NCBI GenBank assembly: GCA_044371425.1
Contig: JBILTR010000002.1
Location: forward strand, 1 to 64,000
Origin: JBEISR01 sp044371425
GTDB taxonomy: Bacteria; Planctomycetota; Planctomycetia; Pirellulales; Pirellulaceae
Direction of reading: 5' to 3'
DNA: 64,000 nucleotides
Part shown: one piece after another, positions 45,448-53,424 of the stretch
Layout of the letters: every line of letters starts with the position of its first letter
Position numbering within the stretch: the stretch's first letter is position 1
Notes under the pieces: model-generated
Told to the model about the DNA's origin: nothing
Seen by the model: the letters and a program-made list of their open reading frames with translations, nothing else
Database searches by the model: none
Position numbers and translations under genes: made by a program

Positions 45448-45468
45448 GCATGGGCGGGACGCCCATGC
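45448..45468. repeat. 9-bp perfect hairpin (GCATGGGCG / CGCCCATGC)
   Basis: Arms 45448-45456 and 45460-45468 enclose a 3-nt loop, 22 bp beyond the S9 peptidase stop on the minus strand. There is no T-run. GCATGGGCGGGACGCCCATG text of this kind is a common dispersed palindrome in this group, as I recall, so it may be a REP-like element or an RNA-stabilising hairpin. Confidence 0.5.
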
Positions 45469-45489
45469 CACGTGGGATGCGACGATGGG

Positions 45490-47463
45490 TCAAGGCGCCA
45501 GTAAATGCTGCTCGATGAAGAGCACGGTGGCATAGAACTGGTAATCGGCATTGGCCTTCTTTTTGAAGCCATGGCCTTCATCCTTAGCCATCAAATACCA
45601 GATCGGCCCTCCGTTGGCGCGGACCTTGGCCACCATTTGCTCGGCCTCGCTCAGCGGGACTCTTGGGTCGTTCCCTCCCTGGACAATGAAAAGCGGCTTG
45701 GTGATCTGACTGGCTCGATTCAGCGGCGCCATCTGATCGAAAAACTTGGCCATTTCCGGATCCCGTTCGTCCCCATATTCGACGCGCCGCAAATCGCGAC
45801 GATAGCTCTCGGTGTTCTTCAGAAACGTCCCGAAGTGTGAAATCCCCACCACATCAAGCGCACACCGAATGCGATCGTTGTACTGCGTCGCCGTCGCTAG
45901 AGTCATGTAGCCACCGTACGACCCTCCTGTGACCATGATGCGAGTGGCATCGAGGTCGGGTTGCCGAGCGACCCAGTCGAGCAGAGCGCCGATATCGCGT
46001 ACGGCATCTAGTCTCTTCAAGCCGTTATCCAGTTGCGTGAATGTCTTTCCGTAGCCCACCGATCCTCGCACATTGGGATAGACGATCGCCACGCCCAGTA
46101 CATTCAAATAGAAGTTGTTTCTCGCTTGAAAAATTGGGCGAGACTGACCTTCCGGGCCTCCGTGAATCGAAATGATCACGGGCCTCTTTCCTTCGAAGCT
46201 AGCGGGTGGACGATAGAGAAATCCGGTCAGATCCAATCCGTCGTGCCCCTCCCATCGGACAAGCTCTGGCTCCCTTAACGACTCCGCAGAGATCCCTCCC
46301 AATTCGCTTTCCGTCCAACGTGTCACCCGTCCATCCGATGCATCGACCGAATAGACATCCGATGGACTGTTGGCGGAGTTGATGGTCAACGCCACTTCCG
46401 GCAATTGTCGGTGCCAGTCCCCCAAGCTGATCACTCCCTGGGGGAGGCCATCGATGGATCGCTCTTGGCCGTCTGTCAAATCGCGTAGATAAAGCCGCGA
46501 GATGCCGTCCTGGTTGACGACGAACGCCAGAGTCTTGCCATCTTCATGCAGCGTCAGCGCCTCGACATCCCCCTCGGTGGCTTCGCCGATCGGCGTCTCC
46601 TTGCCGGTGGCAACGTCGATCTTCACCAACTCCAGAAACTCGCCTCGTCGATCGCTAGCGCAGATCACTTCGTTACTTCCCTGAAGGTACTGCCCGCCAA
46701 GATAGGCTGCGGGAGTTGCCTTGGGGTCGGTCAGTGGCCTTCGCTGGCCAGTCGCCAGATCGACTTCGTAGAGCTGCGCCTGATTGATGCTTTTCCGTTC
46801 GACCACCAACAGTTTGGCATCATCGGGAGACCAATCTAGAATCCCCCAGCCACCTCCCTGGTTTGCCAGCAGCATTCGCTTGGGCTCATTCTCCGCATGA
46901 GGATCCATGAACCAAAAGTCGCGGTCCGCTCCATTTCGCTCGGTCGACGTATAGACAAACTGACTTTTCGCGCGGTTCCAAAGCGGCTGGCCGATCTGCG
47001 TCCTGCCTCCTGGGCTCAGCATGCGGCTGCTTCCTTTCTTGGGATCCAAGCGAAACAGCTGAGCGAATTCATTGCCGCCGACATCACGGGAGAAAAGGAC
47101 AAAGCCGCCATCCTTCGGTTCGTACTGCGCCCCAGAAACGGGTTCGTCGAAAAATGTCCATTGGGTCCTGGCCCCCATCGGCATCGCCAGATGATGGATC
47201 TGGGTGGTCTGTCCGAAACGGGTTCCGATCAGCATCTGCCGCGCAGTGGGGTGCCACCCAAAAAATGCGGCGGCTCGCGATTCGGTATACGGCCGCAGCT
47301 GTTCCTTGAGGCGTTTGGGGATCGCAGGGATTCCCTCCACCACCAACTGCTCCCCGGGTGCCACCATTTCTTCCTCCTGGCTCCTCGCCTCTCCAGTCCA
47401 TCCAGCCACCGCAAGGAAACCGACTAGCCAGCAGCCAACAAGAGATTTTGAATGGATAACCAT
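45490..47463 (-). CDS. Secreted S9-family (prolyl oligopeptidase-type) serine peptidase
   Basis: This 657-residue protein starts at ATG 47463 (MVIHSKSLVGCWLVGFLAVAGWTGEARSQ), giving a signal peptide. The open frame upstream adds non-signal text. The N-terminal two thirds form a beta-propeller of TolB/WD-like blades (WSPDDAKLLVVE, VDLATGQRRPLTDP, LHEDGKTLAFVVN). The C-terminal alpha/beta-hydrolase has the triad S515 (TGGSYGGY), D599 (QGGNDPRVP) and H631 (DEGHGF), and the oxyanion part ISIHGGPEGQ. Such enzymes cut short peptides. A periplasmic role in peptide use is likely. The next gene upstream is divergent. Confidence 0.93.
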   Translation of the reverse strand: MVIHSKSLVGCWLVGFLAVAGWTGEARSQEEEMVAPGEQLVVEGIPAIPKRLKEQLRPYTESRAAAFFGWHPTARQMLIGTRFGQTTQIHHLAMPMGARTQWTFFDEPVSGAQYEPKDGGFVLFSRDVGGNEFAQLFRLDPKKGSSRMLSPGGRTQIGQPLWNRAKSQFVYTSTERNGADRDFWFMDPHAENEPKRMLLANQGGGWGILDWSPDDAKLLVVERKSINQAQLYEVDLATGQRRPLTDPKATPAAYLGGQYLQGSNEVICASDRRGEFLELVKIDVATGKETPIGEATEGDVEALTLHEDGKTLAFVVNQDGISRLYLRDLTDGQERSIDGLPQGVISLGDWHRQLPEVALTINSANSPSDVYSVDASDGRVTRWTESELGGISAESLREPELVRWEGHDGLDLTGFLYRPPASFEGKRPVIISIHGGPEGQSRPIFQARNNFYLNVLGVAIVYPNVRGSVGYGKTFTQLDNGLKRLDAVRDIGALLDWVARQPDLDATRIMVTGGSYGGYMTLATATQYNDRIRCALDVVGISHFGTFLKNTESYRRDLRRVEYGDERDPEMAKFFDQMAPLNRASQITKPLFIVQGGNDPRVPLSEAEQMVAKVRANGGPIWYLMAKDEGHGFKKKANADYQFYATVLFIEQHLLAP

Positions 47464-47629
47464 GAAGTCGTTTCCTAACTTTGGAGAAACACCGCAATGA
47501 GGGCAGGCCCGTTCCATCGCCATCGACGCAACCGCCGTCGACGCAACCAAGGCTCGGTGAAAATCGTTATACTCCAGTTTGCCTAGACCGGCTTCCTGTT
47601 GGCATGAAAGATCGAATAAGGAATTGCCC

Positions 47630-48814
47630 ATGACGCACAGACTATGCAGGATCCACCCATCTCTCCCAACGCCCGTCGCCTCCGTTTTTCTGCTGACGGC
47701 TTCGGTGATTGGGTCGATCGGCTCGGCTTCCCTTTCGATCGCTCAATCGCCCACTGCCGCTCTAAAGACGCTTCAGCAGATGGAGCCGGGTGACGCGCAG
47801 ATCGAGAAGGCCGTTGCAGCAGCGGGAGAGTTGCAGAAATTGCCATCGGGGCAATTGGTGGAGGTTCTGCGAGCGATGGATGAGGCGACGCCGCTGGGAC
47901 GCAATTGGCTGTCAGGGGTCGCTTCGAAGCTCTACGGGGGCAACCTGGAGCAGCATGAGCCGGCTCTTCAGAGTTTCCTGCGAGAGACGCAGCATGCTGG
48001 GGAAGCGAGGGCCCTGGTTTTCGATTGGTTGACCCAGTCGCGGCCCGACCTCCGCACTCGACTGCTCGATGGGATGCTGGAAGATCCCAGCCCGGAACTT
48101 CGCTACGCATCGATCGCTCAGGCCCTGGAGCGAATCGGGGAAAAGCCAGCCGATCTGGACGATGAGGGTAGCAAGCAGAGACGATTGCAACTGGAACCTC
48201 TTCTGGCATCCGCTCGACATCCCGACCAAGTCAATTCGCTCCTCAAGTCGCTGAAAGAAGTGGGAGTGGAACTGTCGCCGGCGAAGCATTTTGGCTTCCT
48301 CCAGCAGTGGCAAGTGATTGGGCCCTTCGACAACGTCGGGCAGAAAGCATTCGACGTCGCCTACCCGGTGGAAGCCGATTTGCTGAAGGGTCTCTACAAC
48401 CCACAGCAAAAGCATGTGGGAAAGAAGGGCGATGCCGCTTGGCAGGAGGCAACGGGCAACGAGGAGGAAGGAGCCGTCGATCTCAATCCGATCTACGCCA
48501 ATGAAAAAGGGGCGATCGTCTATGCCCGCGCCGAATTCGTCGCCCCCGAACCGCTCGATTGCCAGGTGCGTCTAGGATGCATCAACGCCAATAAGGTCTG
48601 GGTCAACGGTCAGCTGGTGCTCAGCAACGAGGTCTACCACGCCTCCGCTCAGATCGACCAGTACATCGGCGACACCTCACTGAAGGCGGGGAAGAACATC
48701 ATCGTGGTAAAAGTCTGCCAGAACGAACAGACCGAACCGTGGGCGCAGAATTGGGCATTTCAACTTCGACTGTGTGATGCAACGGGCAAGGCGATCTCCG
48801 CCAAAGCGGATTAG
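47630..48814 (+). CDS. Secreted protein with helical repeats and a carbohydrate-binding-like jelly roll
   Basis: This 394-residue protein starts at ATG 47630. A signal peptide (SVFLLTASVIGSIGSASLSIAQ) sends it out. Residues about 40-200 are alpha-helical repeats of HEAT type (VLRAMDEATPLGRNWLSG, MLEDPSPELRYASIAQALER). Residues about 215-385 form a beta domain with WQVIGPFDNVGQKAFDV, ANKVWVNGQLVLSNEVYH, AGKNIIVVKVCQNEQTEPWA and FQLRLCD, the pattern of galactose-binding-like or GH2-type sugar-binding domains. TATACT at 47568-47573 may be its -10 box. It is followed after 117 bp by a PQQ-propeller gene and is likely co-transcribed. Confidence 0.75.
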   Translation: MTHRLCRIHPSLPTPVASVFLLTASVIGSIGSASLSIAQSPTAALKTLQQMEPGDAQIEKAVAAAGELQKLPSGQLVEVLRAMDEATPLGRNWLSGVASKLYGGNLEQHEPALQSFLRETQHAGEARALVFDWLTQSRPDLRTRLLDGMLEDPSPELRYASIAQALERIGEKPADLDDEGSKQRRLQLEPLLASARHPDQVNSLLKSLKEVGVELSPAKHFGFLQQWQVIGPFDNVGQKAFDVAYPVEADLLKGLYNPQQKHVGKKGDAAWQEATGNEEEGAVDLNPIYANEKGAIVYARAEFVAPEPLDCQVRLGCINANKVWVNGQLVLSNEVYHASAQIDQYIGDTSLKAGKNIIVVKVCQNEQTEPWAQNWAFQLRLCDATGKAISAKAD

Positions 48815-48837
48815 GCTGGCCGTTTGCAGCGACTTCA

Positions 48838-48865
48838 CACCACCCGGTACCCAAGCCGGGTGGTG
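48838..48865. repeat. 10-bp perfect stem-loop between the jelly-roll and PQQ-propeller genes
   Basis: CACCACCCGG at 48838-48847 pairs with CCGGGTGGTG at 48856-48865 over an 8-nt loop. No T-run follows. It may stabilise the upstream transcript end or be a dispersed palindrome. Confidence 0.55.
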
Positions 48866-48931
48866 ACGGAAACATTCACTCCATTGGCACAAATCATCGA
48901 CTCCATGTATCAGGGCAGGGGAGACAGCAAG

Positions 48932-50188
48932 ATGCAACGGCAATCGCAGCGCATGGGATGGAATTGGGCAAGCCTGCCTCTGGCCGGATGGGCCGCAATC
49001 GCTGGGATCGGTTCGCTCCACGCGGCCGATGATTGGCTTCAATTCCGCAGCAGTTCGGGAAACAGCGCCGCTCCTCAGGCAACGCTTCCCGACGATTTCG
49101 GAGGGGATGAAAAGAAGCACGTTCTGCTGCAGGTGCCGATCGCCGGCCGCGCGGTCAGCGGTCCAATCATCGTCGGCGATCAGGTGATCACCACCAGCAG
49201 CGGTGGCGTCGACCAGCGGCGGCTTTATCTGACCAGTGTGTCCCGCACCGATGGCCGTGTGCTCTGGCAACAGCAGTGGGTAGCGCGAGGGCGCCCCTTC
49301 TGCCACCCTACCAGCGCCAACGCAGCCCCCACTCCAGCGTCCGATGGCCAGCATGTTTTCGCCTTCTTCAGCTCCAACGACTGCGCCGCCTTCGATCTGG
49401 AAGGCCGCCTAGTCTGGGTTCGATCGTTGGCAACCGATTTCCCCAAAGCCGGCAATGACGTCGGGATGAGCAGTTCGCCCTGGGTGGTCGATGGCGTTCT
49501 GGTGCTGCAGATCGAGTGCCAAGGGGACTCTTTTGCCATCGGCCTGGATGCAAAGACCGGCAAGACTCTGTGGCGCGTCGATCGGCCCCGCCAAGCCAAC
49601 TGGGCATCTCCCACGTCCGTCCAGACGGAAGATGGCAAGACGCTGATCCTGCTGCAAAGCAGCAAGAGCCTTCTGGGGCTGGATCCCACCACCGGCGTCA
49701 CCAAATTTGAGCTCGACCTTCCCTGCAGCAGCATCCCCTCAACGGTGGCGGTTGGACAAACCCTCTTTGTTCCCTCTGGCGGTCTGACTGCGCTGCGAAT
49801 CGGTCGCAGCGACCAGACCCCGGAGATCCTTTGGAAGAACAACAAGTTGGGATCCAACTCTGCCTCCCCCATCCTGCACGAAGGGAAAGTTTACTGCGTC
49901 AATCGCAGCGTGCTGGTATGCGGTGATGCCCAGACGGGAGAACTGAAGTGGCAGGTCCGCCTGCCCGATGCCGGCTCGATCTGGGCCACTCCCGTGGTGG
50001 TCGATCAACGATTGATCGCTTTTGCCGAAGATGGAAAAGCATTCGTCGTCGATCTGTCGGGAGACGAAGGGAAACTGATCCAGACCAACACGCTGGGGGA
50101 ATCGGTCCTGGGTTCTCCAGCGGTCGCAGGCAATCAGATGTGGGTGCGCAGCGTCAGCCACCTCTGGAAGATCGGCGATCCTGACTGA
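48932..50188 (+). CDS. Secreted PQQ-like beta-propeller repeat protein
   Basis: This 418-residue protein starts at ATG 48932 with AGGGGAG upstream. The signal peptide (LPLAGWAAIAGIGSLHAAD) precedes a BamB/PQQ-type eight-blade propeller. Repeats include VSRTDGRVLWQQQWVARG, FDLEGRLVWVRSLATDF, LDAKTGKTLWRVDRP and GDAQTGELKWQVRLP, each with the 'D..TG...W' blade end. WLQFRSSSGNSAAPQATLP right after the signal peptide is typical of planctomycete proteins of this type ('W.qfRG..g.g'). It probably binds other envelope proteins rather than PQQ, because no dehydrogenase residues are evident. Confidence 0.85.
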   Translation: MQRQSQRMGWNWASLPLAGWAAIAGIGSLHAADDWLQFRSSSGNSAAPQATLPDDFGGDEKKHVLLQVPIAGRAVSGPIIVGDQVITTSSGGVDQRRLYLTSVSRTDGRVLWQQQWVARGRPFCHPTSANAAPTPASDGQHVFAFFSSNDCAAFDLEGRLVWVRSLATDFPKAGNDVGMSSSPWVVDGVLVLQIECQGDSFAIGLDAKTGKTLWRVDRPRQANWASPTSVQTEDGKTLILLQSSKSLLGLDPTTGVTKFELDLPCSSIPSTVAVGQTLFVPSGGLTALRIGRSDQTPEILWKNNKLGSNSASPILHEGKVYCVNRSVLVCGDAQTGELKWQVRLPDAGSIWATPVVVDQRLIAFAEDGKAFVVDLSGDEGKLIQTNTLGESVLGSPAVAGNQMWVRSVSHLWKIGDPD

Positions 50189-50386
50189 TTTCCATCTGCG
50201 ACCATCCTGCCGGCCCGTCTCCTTGCTGCCGTCCAGCCGAGCAGACCTCCGCACAGGAGCGCCCTGCTTTCAGCTGCAAGGGAAGGATCGATCGCCCCCC
50301 CGCGGGGGCTCGGCTAATCCAGGTCGCATCCCCACCGAAATCTGGTTCCCGCACAACCGTCACCGATTGGTCGATCCGACCATTCT

Positions 50387-50614
50387 GTGGGTCCACCGGA
50401 CGCACTAGATGCCGGGGTATTTTCATTCGATCAGGCGGTTGCACCGGGCGATACGATCGACTTTGCCGTCTACGATGGCTACGGCTATGGGAGCACACCG
50501 CTCGACGCTCGCATCAGCTACGGCAGCACTTCCAGCGTCCCCGAGCCATCATCGCTTGGGATTGCCAGCTTGCTTGCAATCGGAACTGGGGTGCGTCGTT
50601 TCCGCCGTCGCTGA
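50387..50614 (+). pseudogene. Remnant of a PEP-CTERM protein (C-terminal end only)
   Basis: The frame ends in SVPEPSSLGIASLLAIGTGVRRFRRR. This is a complete PEP-CTERM sorting tail: VPEP motif, hydrophobic helix, basic end. It is preceded by about 45 residues of beta text (DAGVFSFDQAVAPGDTIDFA, VYDGYGYGSTPLDARISY). No signal peptide or proper start exists upstream, where stops interrupt all frames. The rest of the gene is lost or shifted. Intact proteins of this class are exported and processed by an exosortase. Confidence 0.7.
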
Positions 50615-50808
50615 GTTTTCGGCACGGCGTTCGATTCGCGGGCGAGGCTAGAGAGAGATTTTTTCCTCGAGATTTTCTCGCTGGACATCAACCAGCCCCG
50701 CCCCAATCGGCCATGCAAACTGTTCTAGCCATCTGCACGCAAAACGGCTAAAAGCCGAAAAGCGTGTACGAGGACTGTGGGGAACAGGGAAGCGAAGACC
50801 ATGCGGGG

Positions 50809-53307
50809 ATGGCGATGGCGTCCACTTGGTTTCCATGGCTGCGGGTGTTGATGGAGCAGCGTTTTGGGCTGCTGTTCCTGGGACTACTAACCTGCTGGGT
50901 GCCAATCGTACGGGTCTTTCCGGCGCGGGCACTTCTCGACAATGCCTTGCTTCTGGAAAGCTATCCCCAGCTGATGCTAGTCAGCTTTCTGAATGCCGTT
51001 GCCATCGTCTGCAGCGTGGCGATCCTGCGCCTACTTCAAGACCGAAGGCCACCGGGAGTCCGGTTGCCCTACATCGACTACTGGATCGGTTCCGGCAGAT
51101 TCCCCTGGACGGATCGGCAGTGGCTGTTGGTGGGATCCTTCGCTCTGGTGACTCCGTTATGCCTAGCGATCTGGTTTGGCTCTGAGTTCTCCGAATTGCA
51201 AACCGATTTGGAGAGGAAAGCGAATTGGCTTGGCCATGGGTTGCGGAGCCTAGTGGCGGTGTTGACCGGATGGTTTGCGGCCATCGTTCTATTGATGCTG
51301 CTAGGTTGGATCCGGACCTTCTTCTTTGGTAGTCGACGAGCGGAGGGGAATTATTTTCCCTTCGAGTCGCGGACGCATCGCGCGTGGCTGCGACGGGGGA
51401 AGGCGATTGCAATCCACCTCTTGCGGCGCACATTTTTTCGCGGCGCGGATATCCAGATGGGCTTCTATGCGACGCTGCTGATGCTCTTTCATCTGGTGCT
51501 GACCAGGGCGTTTGACCGCTACCAGCTAGGTTGGGTCACCGTCCCGTCGGTGGTGGTGGTTGCACTCTGGGTTTTGGGCATGCTGCTGACGGGGGCGGCT
51601 TACTGGCTGGATCGCGTCCGCATCCCAGTCGTTCTTGCCATTGTCGCTGCCGTAGCCATCCTCCAGAGCATTCCAGGGCTGCGTCGGCACGCCACCCTTG
51701 CGAGTGTTCCGCACCAGGCACAGAACGACTTCCAGCAACAGATCGCTGGGGTGCGCGAGGCAGACTATCGGGCGCTGCAGGAAGACCTGGAGCGGGTCGA
51801 GCAGGTTCAGCTTGCAGCCCAAGGGCTTCTGGACGTCGCGTGGGAAGCGGTGGTGCGGCGGATGGAGCGGGTGCCGAAACACCCAAAGCATGGCAAGACT
51901 TTGGTGGTGGTGAGCTGCCCTGGGGGAGGCATTCATGCCGCCGCATGGGCTTCCATGGTGCTCCAGTCGCTGTCCAATCGCTACGCTAGTTTCGGCGACT
52001 CGGTCGCCGTCATCAGCAGTGTTTCCGGAGGTGGTGTCGCCTCGCTCTACTTCACCGCAGCGCTCCAGGAACTCCAGGCCGCAAAGGCCAGCGGGCAACC
52101 CCGCCGGATGGAGATCTTCGAACCGGCGACCCGATCCTCCCTGGAGTCGATCGCCATGGGCATGATGACCGACGAGCTCTATGGGCTGCTGTTCCCGATG
52201 ATGCGATGGAGCGACCGGGGGGAGCGATTGGAACAGTCGTGGGTCAGACGGCTGCCGCTGCCCTGGGGAAACGCGACGCTGGATCAATGGGGCGACTTGG
52301 CCCATGCCGGGTCCGCCCCGATCGTCGTCTTCAACGCCACCGACGCCGTCACCGGCAGACGGGTCCTCTTCGATTCGATCCCGACCCCGTTTCGATGGTC
52401 GAATATCGGACTGACCAGTCGTCCATTGAATTATCGCGAACTGATCGACGACAAAAGCACTCAAAAAACCGACATCAAACTTGTCTCGGCCGCTCGCGCC
52501 TCCGCCTCCTTCCCCTTCATCTCTCCCTTCGTGCGACTGGAGTCGACCAACGAGCAGGGGCGAGGCCTGGCGATCGGCGATGGCGCGTATGTCGACAATG
52601 AAGGCATCGTCTCGGCCATCGACTGGATTGAGTTCCTCTTTCGAAGATGGCACGATCTTCCCAAGAGCAGCCGACCTTTCGATCGGATCATGCTGCTGCA
52701 CTTGAATCCCTCACGCAGCGGCGATGCGCTCGATCCACCTCAAGCCTCTCCCATCTTCGATAGCCTTCGCTGGCTGACCGGGCCCATGGAAGCGATGCTA
52801 CGCGTCCGATCGACTTCGCAATTGGAGCGGGGGCACCTGGAAAAGGACCTGACCGATCTTTGGGGAGAGTCGTTCCTTGGCAGATCCCAGGCGGAATCCC
52901 CTCCGTGGATGCAGATGCCCTCGATGGAGGCGATCTCTGCGCGTCGCATCACGCCTCCTGCAGAGCGGCTTCCTGCAACCAATCCACTGCGAGACAAGGC
53001 GACGCGAGACCGATTTCGCCAGACACATCCGGAAGCGACGATGCCAAGAAACCGCCAACTCCCCAGACCGCCACAGCAGAAAGCCGGTGTCATTCAGGAC
53101 GCAGTCGCATCGGTGCAGGAGCGAATCGAACGCGACCCGATCCTGGTGCTGGAGATCCCGTTTGAGTTGAGCGACCCGGCGGCGATCATTCCGCTGAACT
53201 GGAAGCTGTCTAGAAATCAAAAGCGATGGTACGGAAGAGTCTGGGAGGAGACGCAGCAAACCAACCAGGAACTGACCACGATGCTCGACCAGCTATTTGG
53301 CCCCTGA
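50809..53307 (+). CDS. Membrane-anchored patatin-like phospholipase
   Basis: This protein has 832 residues from ATG 50809. GTG 50764 and ATG 50815 are possible. The N-terminal third is a membrane domain with about six helices (LLFLGLLTCWVPIV, the LMLVSFLNAVAIVCSVAIL region, LLVGSFALVTPLCLAIW, LVAVLTGWFAAIVLLMLLG, FYATLLMLFHLVL, SVVVVALWVLGMLLTGAAY, VVLAIVAAVAILQ). The patatin domain follows: oxyanion loop SCPGGGIHAAAW, nucleophile S406 in SSVSGGGVASLYF, and the dyad Asp D591 in IGDGAYVDNEGI. The first Gly of GxSxG is Ser here. It probably hydrolyses lipids at the inner membrane. The C-terminus (about 700-800) is charged and of unknown fold. Confidence 0.85.
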   Translation: MAMASTWFPWLRVLMEQRFGLLFLGLLTCWVPIVRVFPARALLDNALLLESYPQLMLVSFLNAVAIVCSVAILRLLQDRRPPGVRLPYIDYWIGSGRFPWTDRQWLLVGSFALVTPLCLAIWFGSEFSELQTDLERKANWLGHGLRSLVAVLTGWFAAIVLLMLLGWIRTFFFGSRRAEGNYFPFESRTHRAWLRRGKAIAIHLLRRTFFRGADIQMGFYATLLMLFHLVLTRAFDRYQLGWVTVPSVVVVALWVLGMLLTGAAYWLDRVRIPVVLAIVAAVAILQSIPGLRRHATLASVPHQAQNDFQQQIAGVREADYRALQEDLERVEQVQLAAQGLLDVAWEAVVRRMERVPKHPKHGKTLVVVSCPGGGIHAAAWASMVLQSLSNRYASFGDSVAVISSVSGGGVASLYFTAALQELQAAKASGQPRRMEIFEPATRSSLESIAMGMMTDELYGLLFPMMRWSDRGERLEQSWVRRLPLPWGNATLDQWGDLAHAGSAPIVVFNATDAVTGRRVLFDSIPTPFRWSNIGLTSRPLNYRELIDDKSTQKTDIKLVSAARASASFPFISPFVRLESTNEQGRGLAIGDGAYVDNEGIVSAIDWIEFLFRRWHDLPKSSRPFDRIMLLHLNPSRSGDALDPPQASPIFDSLRWLTGPMEAMLRVRSTSQLERGHLEKDLTDLWGESFLGRSQAESPPWMQMPSMEAISARRITPPAERLPATNPLRDKATRDRFRQTHPEATMPRNRQLPRPPQQKAGVIQDAVASVQERIERDPILVLEIPFELSDPAAIIPLNWKLSRNQKRWYGRVWEETQQTNQELTTMLDQLFGP

Positions 53308-53346
53308 GCGATCCCATCAGCTCGACCACATGAGAACGCAAACGGC

Positions 53347-53366
53347 ATTCTAACGCTCATTAGAAT
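53347..53366. terminator. Weak AT-rich hairpin between convergent genes
   Basis: ATTCTAA (53347-53353) pairs with TTAGAAT (53360-53366) over 6 nt, in the 117-bp gap between the convergent patatin and Pro-rich protein genes. The stem is short and has no T-run, so a terminator role is a guess. Confidence 0.25.
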
Positions 53367-53424
53367 ATCGACGAAGCAGGCAGCGGACTTGCCCCACCGA
53401 TCTCCTCAAGAGTCCGAAGAACGC

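Noticed and set aside
51526..52701. 391-codon frame opposite the patatin gene
   Set aside because: Shadow of the patatin-like gene, which shows catalytic motifs. The antisense product is low-complexity His/Arg/Gly text.
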